This document shows, piece after piece, positions 17,543 to 25,242 of a stretch of 64,000 bases of DNA. The stretch is from Zhouia amylolytica. Lineage in GTDB: Bacteria > Bacteroidota > Bacteroidia > Flavobacteriales > Flavobacteriaceae. A model generated the notes under the pieces. That model made no database searches. It was not told the DNA's origin and worked only from the letters and a program-made list of their open reading frames with translations. The stretch spans positions 248,001 to 312,000 of the forward strand of contig NZ_FPAG01000005.1 in the NCBI RefSeq assembly GCF_900116365.1. The letters are read 5' to 3'. A program made the translations under genes and the position numbers. How positions within the stretch are numbered: the first letter of the stretch is position 1; each line of letters starts with the position of its first letter.

Positions 17543-18262
17543 TTATTTATTGGTTATTCTTAGCGAGGTTAAAACAATAAAAAGTGTGCAAACACTCAAA
17601 AAGTATATAATATCTCTCAAATCAATGACTCCTCTGGATATACTGTCGAAGTGGGCCTTCATTCCAAAACCCGAAATGAAATAAGCAATACTTCCAAACA
17701 AATTCGAAATTCCTTCAAAACCGTAATACAGGAAGAAAGAAATAAAAACCGCTACAATAAATGCAACAATTTGATTGCTTGAAAGCGTAGAGGCAAAGGT
17801 GCCCACAGCCGTGTATGAGGCTATTAAAAATAGCAGACCGAAATATGAACCCAGGGTACTACCCATATCTAGGTTCCCAACTGGATTACCTAGTTGCCAT
17901 ATGGTGATTACGTAAAGAATAGTTGGAATTAAGGCAATAACCGCCAGTAATAAGGCAGCAAAATATTTACCCAGAACAATTTCTAAAGAGCTTAACGGTT
18001 TTGTTAGCAATAACTCTAAGGTTCCTAATTTCTTTTCATCAGCAAAACTTTTCATGGTAATGGCTGGAATGAGAAAGATAAGGATCCACGGAGCCAATTG
18101 AAAGAAACTGTTCAGGTCTGCAAAACCATTATCGAAAATATTGAAATTACCTTTAAAAACCCATAAGAATAGTGCATTGAGTAACAAGAAAACACCAATA
18201 ACCAAATAAGCAATAGGTGAGGCAAAAAAACTTTTTATTTCACGTTTTAAAATAGCTGTCAT
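17543..18262 (-). CDS. gldF: Gliding motility ABC transporter permease GldF
   Basis: A 239-residue ABC-2 type permease with six predicted membrane helices. The start MTAILKREIKSFFASPIAYL and the block TMKSFADEKKLGTLELLLT are characteristic of GldF/NosY-like permeases. It forms the inner-membrane channel part of the Gld ABC complex with GldG, encoded 8 bases downstream. It lies 1 base after the small monooxygenase-like gene, so at least four genes are probably co-transcribed from the SAM hydrolase gene. Confidence 0.93.
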   Translation of the reverse strand: MTAILKREIKSFFASPIAYLVIGVFLLLNALFLWVFKGNFNIFDNGFADLNSFFQLAPWILIFLIPAITMKSFADEKKLGTLELLLTKPLSSLEIVLGKYFAALLLAVIALIPTILYVITIWQLGNPVGNLDMGSTLGSYFGLLFLIASYTAVGTFASTLSSNQIVAFIVAVFISFFLYYGFEGISNLFGSIAYFISGFGMKAHFDSISRGVIDLRDIIYFLSVCTLFIVLTSLRITNK

Positions 18263-18263
18263 A

Positions 18264-18560
18264 TTATGGTAAACTTACAATTTTATGAACACTCCACGCT
18301 GCTGGTTTTGCATTAAACCACTTTTTGGTGGTTGCCCAAACTCCTTTAAAAAGCGAAGAGTTACGGTAATTTTCTAAATCACTTTCTTGATCCCAATAAC
18401 TATAGGTAAAGAAAACATTCGCCTGGTCGAGGTCTTGGTACAACTCTAAAAAACGACAGCCTTCAAAATTTCGTATAAGTTCTTTGTTTTTATCAAAGAA
18501 AGACAAGAATTCATTAATCTTATCTTCTTCAAAGTGCATTTTTACAATTCTTACCAGCAT
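18264..18560 (-). CDS. Antibiotic biosynthesis monooxygenase (ABM)-domain protein
   Basis: A 98-residue single-domain protein of the dimeric ferredoxin-like ABM fold: MLVRIVKMHFEEDKINEF, then FEGCRFLELYQDLDQANVFFTYSYW and W-rich C-terminal helices. Members range from quinol monooxygenases to heme-degrading enzymes and proteins with no known activity. No catalytic assignment can be made. It sits tightly between the SAM hydrolase gene (14-base gap) and gldF (1-base gap), so it is part of that operon. Confidence 0.85.
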   Translation of the reverse strand: MLVRIVKMHFEEDKINEFLSFFDKNKELIRNFEGCRFLELYQDLDQANVFFTYSYWDQESDLENYRNSSLFKGVWATTKKWFNAKPAAWSVHKIVSLP

Positions 18561-18574
18561 ATAATTTCAGTTAA

Positions 18575-19411
18575 CTAACCTTCAATAAATTTAATACTCA
18601 CGGTATCGCGATAGTCAAGACCTAATAGGGAAGAGGCGCCACCAACGGTATTAAGATTACTTCGGTATATAGCTATTTCTATATTATTTTGGGAGTTGAA
18701 TATAGCTAATTTTTTTCCATCGTAATCCCGTTTATTATCGTCAAGATCAAAATTCACCAAATCGCTGTACTTGTCATAAATAGTGTTGAACTTATGATTA
18801 CGGGCAGATAGTTCGAACTTTCTGTTTTGACGAATGGAATTAAATAGCTTTTTAGAAATGTTGGTAACGATATTACCGTAATTGTCTATATAAATAACAT
18901 TACCGGATATCTGGGTTTCATCAGCGCTAACTATCGGCATTAATTGCTTGATAGGTTTTAAACTCGTAGTTAGTTTGCCTATCACTTCCAAAGTACCTCC
19001 CCTGGCTATATGAGCAGCAACCTTAACAAATACATCAAGTACCGGAAAAACACTCTCAACACGATCATGGATATTGATCTCTACAATCTTTTCAGGATTA
19101 AATTCCGAAGACAAAAGTGTTATGATTCCGTTGTCAGCACCAATAAAATAATGTTCGTTAAGCTTCACCGCAATATGTTTGTTCTCCGGGTTTAGTTCAG
19201 CATCAACCCCTATAATATGGATGCTGCCTTTCGGAAAGCTTTTATACGCATTTTGAAGTACATAGGCCGCTTCCTGGATATTAAATGGATTGATGTGATG
19301 GGTGATGTCAACAATTTTTAAATCTTCAGATTCGCTATAAATAGCTCCCTTAATCGCTCCAACAAAGTGATCCTTCTCACCAAAATCGGTTGTTAAAGTA
19401 ATAATGGGCAT
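18575..19411 (-). CDS. SAM hydrolase / SAM-dependent halogenase-fold protein (DUF62)
   Basis: A 278-residue protein of the SAM hydroxide adenosyltransferase family. Visible blocks are ITLTTDFGEKDHFVGAIKG (N-terminal Asp), HIIGVDAELNPEN, FIGADNGIITLL and IDNYGNIVTNIS. The DxFGNxxTN-type block is the family mark. Characterised relatives hydrolyse S-adenosylmethionine to adenosine and methionine. It heads the operon containing gldF and gldG and is divergent from phoH. Confidence 0.9.
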   Translation of the reverse strand: MPIITLTTDFGEKDHFVGAIKGAIYSESEDLKIVDITHHINPFNIQEAAYVLQNAYKSFPKGSIHIIGVDAELNPENKHIAVKLNEHYFIGADNGIITLLSSEFNPEKIVEINIHDRVESVFPVLDVFVKVAAHIARGGTLEVIGKLTTSLKPIKQLMPIVSADETQISGNVIYIDNYGNIVTNISKKLFNSIRQNRKFELSARNHKFNTIYDKYSDLVNFDLDDNKRDYDGKKLAIFNSQNNIEIAIYRSNLNTVGGASSLLGLDYRDTVSIKFIEG

Positions 19412-19606
19412 TGAATAACTGTTGATATTTTGTTAAATTTAAAAAGCTTAGAGACCCAAACATATCATATTGATTTGTACATTTATCTAATACGATAATA
19501 TCTGAACCACAAACCTACTAAAAAAGAAACTCATTACCCATATTTGATGATTCACTTTTTTACCTTAAAATTGATAAACCAATTATTAACCACAATTCAG
19601 TAGCTT

Positions 19607-20566
19607 TTGAACGAACTTATAATCGAATTAACAGAGATAAGCCCAAAAGGCTTTTTTGGAACACAAAATGCCAACATTGAACTTCTAAAGAAATATTTTC
19701 CAAAACTCAAGATCGTTGCCAGAGGAAATAAAATCATAACCTATGGTGATGAAGAAATGCTGGAAGAGTTTGATAAACGAATGGATATGCTGGTCACGCA
19801 TTTCGGTAAATATAACAAGCTCGATGAAGATACCATTGAACGTATTTTATCCAGTACAGATTTAAATGGTGTGGAAGAGGCAGAGAGCGAAGGCAAGGTG
19901 TTGGTTCATGGCGTAGGTGGGAAATTAATACGAGCCAGAACTCCAAATCAAAAAAAGTTGGTGGATCTTATGAGTAAAAACGATATGGTTTTTGCTATAG
20001 GTCCGGCGGGTACCGGGAAGACATATACCGGAGTAGCGTTAGCTGTTAAAGCCTTGAAAGAAAAACAGGTAAGACGAATTATATTAACAAGACCTGCCGT
20101 AGAGGCCGGAGAGAACTTAGGTTTTTTGCCTGGTGATCTAAAGGAAAAATTAGATCCCTATATGCAGCCGCTGTATGATGCCTTACGCGATATGATTCCA
20201 GCTGAAAAATTAGAAAACTATATCGAAAAAGGGATCATTCAAATAGCTCCTTTAGCTTTTATGAGAGGACGAACCCTCGATAATGCTTTTGTGATCTTAG
20301 ATGAAGCGCAGAATACTTCCCATTCGCAAATGAAAATGTTTCTTACCAGAATGGGTAAAAATGCCAAGTTTATGATAACCGGCGATCCTGGACAAATAGA
20401 TCTTCCCAGAAGAGTTATTTCAGGACTGAAAGAAGCGTTATTAGTGCTGGGGAATGTGAAGGGTATAGGGGTAATATACCTCGATGATAAGGATGTTATT
20501 CGTCACCGATTGGTGAAAAATATTATTGAAGCTTATAAAAAAATTGAACACGATAATGAATTTTAA
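19607..20566 (+). CDS. phoH: PhoH family ATPase
   Basis: A 319-residue PhoH-like protein with an N-terminal KH-like region and a helicase-superfamily P-loop domain: Walker A GPAGTGKTYTGVAL near residue 128, Walker B AFVILDEAQNTSHSQ, and TGDPGQIDLPR. It starts with TTG at 19607: a stop codon lies two codons upstream and the first ATG is ~50 codons in, inside conserved sequence. The molecular role of PhoH proteins is linked to RNA metabolism but remains unsettled. purC follows after an intervening promoter. Confidence 0.93.
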   Translation: MNELIIELTEISPKGFFGTQNANIELLKKYFPKLKIVARGNKIITYGDEEMLEEFDKRMDMLVTHFGKYNKLDEDTIERILSSTDLNGVEEAESEGKVLVHGVGGKLIRARTPNQKKLVDLMSKNDMVFAIGPAGTGKTYTGVALAVKALKEKQVRRIILTRPAVEAGENLGFLPGDLKEKLDPYMQPLYDALRDMIPAEKLENYIEKGIIQIAPLAFMRGRTLDNAFVILDEAQNTSHSQMKMFLTRMGKNAKFMITGDPGQIDLPRRVISGLKEALLVLGNVKGIGVIYLDDKDVIRHRLVKNIIEAYKKIEHDNEF

Positions 20567-20595
20567 ATAAGAGATATAAAGCGCGATTTCGTAGA

Positions 20596-20624
20596 TTGTT
20601 TTTCGTAAATCCCTTGTATCTTTG
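20596..20624 (+). promoter_or_regulatory. purC promoter (TTG-N18-TATCTTTG)
   Basis: TTG at 20596-20598 and TATCTTTG at 20617-20624 match the Bacteroidota -33 and -7 elements at an 18-base spacing. The -7 box ends 24 bases before the purC ATG at 20649, and its position supports that start rather than the in-frame TTG at 20622. Confidence 0.7.
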
Positions 20625-20648
20625 CAATCAAAATTCAACACAACTTTA

Positions 20649-21602
20649 ATGAATAATACAATTACAAAAACTAATTTTCAATTCCCTGGCCAAAAAAGTG
20701 TATATCGAGGAAAGGTAAGAGAAGTGTACAACATCAATGACGATCTGTTAGTCATGATAGCTACCGACCGAATCTCTGCCTTCGATGTAGTGATGCCTAA
20801 AGGAATTCCTTATAAAGGTCAGATCTTGAATCAAATAGCTACAAAGTTTATGGAGCAAACCCAGGATATTGTTCCGAATTGGTTGGTGGCAACACCAGAT
20901 CCTAATGTAGCTGTAGGTCATTTATGTGAACCTTTCAAGGTAGAAATGGTAATCCGTGGATACCTGTCAGGACATGCTGCCCGTGAATACAAAGCAGGAA
21001 AAAGAACCTTATGCGGGGTGGCAATGCCGGAAGGGATGAAAGAAAATGATAAGTTTCCTCAGCCTATAATCACGCCTGCAACAAAAGCTGAACAGGGAGA
21101 ACATGATGAAGATATCTCTCGTGAAGAAATTTTGAGCAAAGGAATTGTGGCTAAAGAAGATTACGAAATCCTCGAAAAATATACGCGTGAGTTGTTTCAA
21201 AGAGGCACAGAGATAGCTGCTGAGCGAGGACTGATTTTGGTTGATACCAAATACGAATTTGGTAAAACCAAGGATGGTAAAATCGTTTTAATCGATGAAA
21301 TTCATACCCCGGATTCTTCCAGGTATTTTTATGCAGACGGTTATCAGGAGCGCCAGGACAAAAATGAGCCTCAAAAACAGCTCTCTAAGGAGTTTGTAAG
21401 ACAATGGCTAATAGAAAATGGCTTTCAGGGTAAAGAAGGACAGCAAGTGCCTGAAATGAGCGATGCCTATGTGCAAACAGTATCTGAACGATATATCGAA
21501 CTATATGAAAATATAATGGGCGAAGATTTTGCGAAGGCTGATGTATCTGATATAGAAGAGCGCATAACGAAGAGTGTGAATGACTTTTTAGCGTCCAGAT
21601 AA
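20649..21602 (+). CDS. purC: SAICAR synthetase (phosphoribosylaminoimidazole-succinocarboxamide synthase)
   Basis: 317 residues from the ATG at 20649. The enzyme joins CAIR and aspartate in purine synthesis. Conserved blocks are [11 protein letters not shown] (ATP loop), [20 protein letters not shown] (20 residues), [18 protein letters not shown] and [15 protein letters not shown]. Length matches the longer, eukaryote-like PurC form common in Bacteroidota. A promoter overlaps the in-frame upstream extension and a strong terminator follows the stop, so the gene appears monocistronic. Confidence 0.96.
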   Translation: MNNTITKTNFQFPGQKSVYRGKVREVYNINDDLLVMIATDRISAFDVVMPKGIPYKGQILNQIATKFMEQTQDIVPNWLVATPDPNVAVGHLCEPFKVEMVIRGYLSGHAAREYKAGKRTLCGVAMPEGMKENDKFPQPIITPATKAEQGEHDEDISREEILSKGIVAKEDYEILEKYTRELFQRGTEIAAERGLILVDTKYEFGKTKDGKIVLIDEIHTPDSSRYFYADGYQERQDKNEPQKQLSKEFVRQWLIENGFQGKEGQQVPEMSDAYVQTVSERYIELYENIMGEDFAKADVSDIEERITKSVNDFLASR

Positions 21603-21629
21603 AATTTCAATCTTGTGATCATACCGAGA

Positions 21630-21655
21630 AGGCCGTTTTTTAAAAAACGGCCTTT
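21630..21655 (+). terminator. purC terminator
   Basis: A perfect palindrome, AAGGCCGTTTTTT followed by AAAAAACGGCCTT, with a T-run after it, 27 bases past the purC stop. It is a canonical intrinsic terminator. Confidence 0.9.
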
Positions 21656-21767
21656 TTTTTATGCCCAGAGACCGGGTAAAGCTTAGGTGATCTGAATTGA
21701 AGAACCCCTAAAGTTGTGTTAGGATTTTTTAAATAGGTTTATTGGTGTTTTAAGTAACCCCATTATA

Positions 21768-21877
21768 TGGTTAAGATACTCTAGGCCCGGTGCAAAGGCA
21801 TAGATAAGCCCTGGATAAAGTATAGATAAGGTATGGTTAAAGTAGCGCTAGAGTAATGAAAAGATATGGAGGGCTTA
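21768..21877. repeat. Degenerate tandem array with 11-bp period
   Basis: Ten consecutive 11-base units can be laid out without indels from 21768. The clearest are TGGTTAAGATA (21768), TAGATAAGCCC (21801), TGGATAAAGTA (21812), TAGATAAGGTA (21823) and TGGTTAAAGTA (21834). The core is GGATAA. A second array of the same period and core lies at 34265-34319. Confidence 0.65.
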
Positions 21878-22064
21878 AAAACTTTGGTTATGGATATAAC
21901 TGTTTGTAATTAGAGCTTGTTAGTATGTGCTAAGGTTTCCTGTAAAAACAATTTTAGGGTAGGTGAGATGCAATAAAATAGATCAATCTCAAAAGTTGTG
22001 TCTGGATTGAAAAATAGATTAAGATCTTTGTAGAATAAATAATAGTACAGGATTTATAGACTGC

Positions 22065-22165
22065 TTAAGCCTGATATTACCCGAAGTATTAACTACCTGC
22101 TTCATTCTGGTTTCGCCCCAAACCGATCAGGGAACACTTTTTCGTATTTGGAAGAAAAATGATTT
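22065..22165 (+). pseudogene. Possible decayed transposase N-terminus
   Basis: One frame from 22065 reads LSLILPEVLTTCFILVSPQ; another frame a little further on reads NTFSYLEEK before a stop. Together they resemble the opening of ISAon1-type transposases (LLxLILPExL, then YLEEK). There is no start codon, the frame breaks, and nothing of the catalytic domain remains. This is a tentative call from a short match. Confidence 0.25.
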
Positions 22166-22180
22166 AGCATCCATCGTACT

Positions 22181-22332
22181 TGTCATTCCGTTCCTGTTTA
22201 AGAGTCCATTAATATAGTAACTGAAGCCGGACCATTCTGTCCGAATGTCCAGCCGCACCCAATGTCATTCCGCATTCATTGCAGAATCTACTTTTCACTC
22301 CCACCTGTCATTCCGCACTTGTTGCGGAATCT
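22181..22332. repeat. Three copies of a TGTCATTCCG palindromic repeat
   Basis: Copies begin at 22181, 22263 and 22306, each ~27 bases. The best copy (22306-22332) pairs ATTCCGCA with TGCGGAAT around a short loop; the others are partly decayed. Such REP-like palindromes are dispersed in many bacterial genomes between genes. Confidence 0.65.
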
Positions 22333-22512
22333 CTGGATGCTATGCTTAATCCCTCATTCTTTCAATAATCAATCACAATTTTTGGATAAAAACAACTATT
22401 AGGTATGATCCCTTTCAGGTATGTTCACGTAAAATCCTCTTGTTATGATCGTCTGGTTTACCGAAATATTTGATCAATGAAAAAGCGAAAGTCTAAATGA
22501 TTTAACACAAAA

Positions 22513-22539
22513 AAAGCCAGAACAAATTGTTCCGGCTTT
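22513..22539 (-). terminator. tRNA-Met terminator
   Basis: The arms AAAGCCAGAACAA (22513-22525) and TTGTTCCGGCTTT (22527-22539) pair with one mismatch. On the minus strand a T-run follows the stem, 17 bases beyond the tRNA 3' end. Confidence 0.8.
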
Positions 22540-22555
22540 ATAATAAGTATTTACG

Positions 22556-22629
22556 TAGCGAGGACGGGATTTGAACCCGTGGCCTCCGGGTTATGAATCC
22601 GACGCTCTAACCAACTGAGCTACCTCGCC
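22556..22629 (-). tRNA. tRNA with CAT anticodon (Met elongator type)
   Basis: The minus strand folds as a tRNA: 5' GGCGAGG pairs with CCTCGCT at the acceptor stem (first pair G-U), the D-arm is AGCTCAGTTGGTTAGAGC, the anticodon loop is TTCATAA, and the T-arm holds GGTTCAAATCC. The anticodon is CAT; CCA is not encoded. It looks like the elongator methionine tRNA, though a CAT anticodon can also be the isoleucine AUA-reading tRNA after lysidine modification. A good promoter and terminator flank it, so it is an independent unit. Confidence 0.93.
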
Positions 22630-22678
22630 TGATCCTTGCCAAGCAAAGTCTGATAGACTTTTTTGTGCTTAGCGGGTG

Positions 22679-22709
22679 CAAATATAGAAACTAATTTTAC
22701 TACCACAAA
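22679..22709 (-). promoter_or_regulatory. tRNA-Met promoter (TTTG-N19-TATATTTG)
   Basis: On the minus strand TTTG (22706-22709) is followed after exactly 19 bases by TATATTTG (22679-22686), matching both Bacteroidota promoter elements. Transcription would begin about 40 bases before the mature tRNA 5' end. Confidence 0.8.
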
Positions 22710-22801
22710 TCAAAAATTGAAAAAAAATATTTTTTCGGAAAAAGTATTGCCATTTCAAAGAAATAAGTATATTGTCTTTTTAAATTTAAATGTAATAATT
22801 C

Positions 22802-23185
22802 ATGCAAGATAAAGTAAAATACGAACTTGAATTCCCCATACACTCGTCACCGCAATTACTGTATCAATATATTTCTACACCTTCAGGTTTGTCTGAATGG
22901 TTTGCTGATAATGTTAACTCCAGAGGAGAGATGTTTACCTTTATTTGGGATGGCTCTGAAGAGCAGGCTAAGCTCTTGAAAAAGAAGAATGGAGTGTTGG
23001 TTAAGTTTCAGTGGTTGCAGAATGAAGATGATAGTTATTTTGAGATGAAAATAGTAGTTGACGAAATAACCAAAGATGTCTCACTAATTGTGACGGACTT
23101 TACTGAGGAAGATGAAGTGGATGAAGCTAAAATGTTATGGGAAAACCAGATTTCAGATTTGAAACATGTAATCGGTTCAGTTTAA
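22802..23185 (+). CDS. START-like domain protein (SRPBCC fold)
   Basis: A 127-residue single-domain protein: YELEFPIHSSPQLLYQYIST, then PSGLSEWFADNV and a C-terminal helix MLWENQISDLKHVIG. This is the START-like family found across Bacteroidota; ligand and function are unknown. The fold has a hydrophobic cavity in characterised SRPBCC relatives. It is followed by an aminotransferase class IV gene 60 bases downstream in the same direction. Confidence 0.85.
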   Translation: MQDKVKYELEFPIHSSPQLLYQYISTPSGLSEWFADNVNSRGEMFTFIWDGSEEQAKLLKKKNGVLVKFQWLQNEDDSYFEMKIVVDEITKDVSLIVTDFTEEDEVDEAKMLWENQISDLKHVIGSV

Positions 23186-23245
23186 TTTAAAGATTCATAA
23201 ACTATAAACTATATTTGTGCCTTGATTCATTCAAGGCATTTTTTT

Positions 23246-24091
23246 ATGATTAATTTTAACGGAGATATATTAGCAAACGAGAGTAAATTTTTAAACCATA
23301 ACAATAGGGGATTACGCTATGGTGATGGTTTATTCGAAACTTTAAAAGTAGTAAATGCTAAAATCCTTTTTTGGGAAGATCACTACTTTAGACTCATGTC
23401 CTCAATGCGTATTTTGAGAATGGATATCCCGATGGAATTTACTTTAGAATTTCTTGAAAAGGAAATTATCAGTTTGATTAAAACAAATCAACTGGAGAGT
23501 ACGACGGCAAGAGTGCGATTGAATGTCTTCAGAGATGCTGCCGGATATTACCTTCCGGAGAACAATGATGTAAGTTATGTTATTGAGGCAGTCGAAATTG
23601 AAAATCCATTTTATGTGATTGATGAGTCGCCTTACGAAGTAGAGTTGTTCAAAGATTATTATGTAGAACCTGGCTTATTATCAACTCTGAAAAGTAACAA
23701 TAGAATTATAAATGTTGTGGGAAGTATTTATGCCAGTGAAAATGAATATGATAATTGCTTGCTGGTTAATAATAACAAGAACGTGGTAGAGGCATTAAAT
23801 GGAAATGTTTTCTTAGTAAAGGGGAATGTGATAAAAACCCCTCCGATAACTGATGGATGCTTGAACGGAATAATGAGAAAACAGCTTATGAATGTCTTGG
23901 AGTCGGTGGAGGAGTACGAACTAAAAGAAGAATCCATTTCACCATTCGAACTTCAAAAAGCCGATGAGCTATTCATTACGAACGTAATTACTGGTATCAG
24001 ACCGATTACAAAATACCGTAAGAAGCAGTTTGAAATTAATGTAGCTAAGAAAATAATAGGGAAGTTAAATGTGAAGGTGAGACTTTCCTAA
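23246..24091 (+). CDS. Aminotransferase class IV (PabC/IlvE-like)
   Basis: About 281 residues from the ATG at 23246 (MINFNGDILANESKF); an in-frame TTG eight codons earlier is less likely. Fold-type IV PLP enzyme blocks are RGLRYGDGLFETLKV, ARVRLNVFRDAAGYY, LKSNNRIINVVGSIYA (catalytic Lys) and PITDGCLNGIMRK. It may be an aminodeoxychorismate lyase or a branched-chain/D-amino acid aminotransferase; the sequence alone does not decide. Its stop overlaps the stop of convergent yqgE by 4 bases. Confidence 0.87.
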   Translation: MINFNGDILANESKFLNHNNRGLRYGDGLFETLKVVNAKILFWEDHYFRLMSSMRILRMDIPMEFTLEFLEKEIISLIKTNQLESTTARVRLNVFRDAAGYYLPENNDVSYVIEAVEIENPFYVIDESPYEVELFKDYYVEPGLLSTLKSNNRIINVVGSIYASENEYDNCLLVNNNKNVVEALNGNVFLVKGNVIKTPPITDGCLNGIMRKQLMNVLESVEEYELKEESISPFELQKADELFITNVITGIRPITKYRKKQFEINVAKKIIGKLNVKVRLS

Positions 24092-24648
24092 TTCAAGTTT
24101 GGATTCTCAGGAGCATTTGACCATATAAGATAATCCCCGCCAAGTTCAACCATTTTTTCTTTCCAGAAATAACTGGCCGATTTATTGATGACATTACTTT
24201 TGTATTTGTTTTCTGTAACAATCCAGGAATTACCGGTAAGTTCTTTTTCTAATTGAAAAATTGCCCAGCCTGAATATCCAAGGAAAAAACGTATTTCAGA
24301 TTCTTTAATACGACCATCATTGATAAGATCAATGATCTTTTCAAAGTCTCCACCCCAATAGATTCCACTGGATATTTCTACACTTCCCGGAATTAAATCC
24401 GGTACCTTGTGTATAAAATATAGGTTATCCTGTTCGACAGGACCTCCGTTGTATACCATGAAATTTTTCTTAATATCGGGAATCAGTTCATTTAACCTGA
24501 ACTCGAGGGGTTTGTTTAGGATAAAACCAATAGAACCTTCTTCATTATGTTCAGCCAAAAGCACCACAGATCGATTGAAAGAAGCGTCTCCAATTATAGA
24601 TGGCTCGGCGATGAGTAAATGTCCTTTTTTTGGCTTTAAGGCTACCAT
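24088..24648 (-). CDS. YqgE/AlgH family protein
   Basis: A 186-residue protein with the YqgE signature near the start (KKGHLLIAEPSIIGDASFNR, 20 residues), then NEEGSIGFILNKPL, VYNGGPVEQDNLYFIH and FFLGYSGWAIFQLEKEL. The length and blocks match the family closely. Function is unknown; the AlgH name derives from a regulatory effect on alginate in Pseudomonas. It is followed by the HU gene upstream on the same strand but with a terminator between. Confidence 0.93.
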   Translation of the reverse strand: MVALKPKKGHLLIAEPSIIGDASFNRSVVLLAEHNEEGSIGFILNKPLEFRLNELIPDIKKNFMVYNGGPVEQDNLYFIHKVPDLIPGSVEISSGIYWGGDFEKIIDLINDGRIKESEIRFFLGYSGWAIFQLEKELTGNSWIVTENKYKSNVINKSASYFWKEKMVELGGDYLIWSNAPENPNLN

Positions 24649-24734
24649 TGGCTAGTTTATTTACTCTTAAATTTAATTAAAAAATAGCCAAGTATCAAAA
24701 TTTGGGAATGAAAAATAATTCAAAACACAAAAAA

Positions 24735-24753
24735 AAGCGCCGAAATGGCGCTT
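24735..24753 (-). terminator. HU gene terminator
   Basis: AAGCGCC (24735-24741) pairs with GGCGCTT (24747-24753) around a 5-base loop. On the minus strand a T-run follows directly, 26 bases past the HU stop. Confidence 0.85.
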
Positions 24754-24778
24754 CAAATGTTCTGTATTCTGATGTTCG

Positions 24779-25051
24779 TTAGTTTACAGCGCTAGATAAA
24801 TCTGCACCAGCTTTAAACTTAACTACATTTTTAGCAGCAATCTTGATTGTTTTACCAGTTTGTGGATTTCTACCTTCTCTTGCTGATCTTTTAGATACTG
24901 ACCAAGAACCAAAGCCTACTAATGAAACTCTACCTCCTTTTTTTAAAGTACCTTCTACATTACCTAAAAATGATTCTAATGCTTTTTTAGCTGCTGCTTT
25001 CGTGATACCGGCATCAGCTGCCATAGCATCGATTAATTCTGTTTTGTTCAT
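24779..25051 (-). CDS. hup: HU family DNA-binding protein
   Basis: A 90-residue HU/IHF protein: MNKTELIDAMAADAGITKAA at the N-terminus, GRVSLVGFGSWSVSKRSARE in the saddle and GRNPQTGKTIKIAAK at the DNA-binding arm with the intercalating proline. HU bends DNA and organises the nucleoid. It has its own strong promoter and terminator, as expected for an abundant protein. A homodimer is likely because no second subunit is seen in the window. Confidence 0.97.
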   Translation of the reverse strand: MNKTELIDAMAADAGITKAAAKKALESFLGNVEGTLKKGGRVSLVGFGSWSVSKRSAREGRNPQTGKTIKIAAKNVVKFKAGADLSSAVN

Positions 25052-25108
25052 AATTCAACGAATTTAAAACTTACTTGTTGGTTAAACATTAATTTTAATT
25101 AGCCTATA

Positions 25109-25138
25109 CAAATTTATACGGATTATGCAATCATGCAA
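25109..25138 (-). promoter_or_regulatory. HU gene promoter (TTG-N19-TAAATTTG)
   Basis: On the minus strand TTG (25136-25138) precedes TAAATTTG (25109-25116) by 19 bases. Transcription would start about 50 bases before the HU start codon. Confidence 0.72.
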
Positions 25139-25242
25139 GTAATATCAAGGGAAATCGGGTATTTTGTTAATAACTTCGGCTCTATTGTTAATAAAGTAAG
25201 CTTTTTTCGACAAATTTTGCTTATCTCGCACTGTATAAGGCT

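Larger units (their letters stand above)
21603..22555. other. 953-base non-coding island between purC and tRNA-Met
   Basis: No intact gene is visible on either strand. From left to right it holds the purC terminator (21630-21655), a loosely repeated ~27-base sequence (21710-21736 and 21992-22018), an 11-bp-period degenerate repeat array (21768-21877), a short stretch resembling a transposase N-terminus (22065-22165), three copies of a dispersed palindrome (22181-22332) and the tRNA terminator (22513-22539). Confidence 0.7.

Noticed and set aside
22373-22500. Possible GIY-YIG nuclease remnant on the minus strand
   Set aside because: Only a few residues look similar and no motif of the catalytic module is present.
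25078-25090. GGTTAAACATT near the HU gene as another copy of the light-operon operator
   Set aside because: Only part of one half-site matches and no second arm lies 16 bases away.
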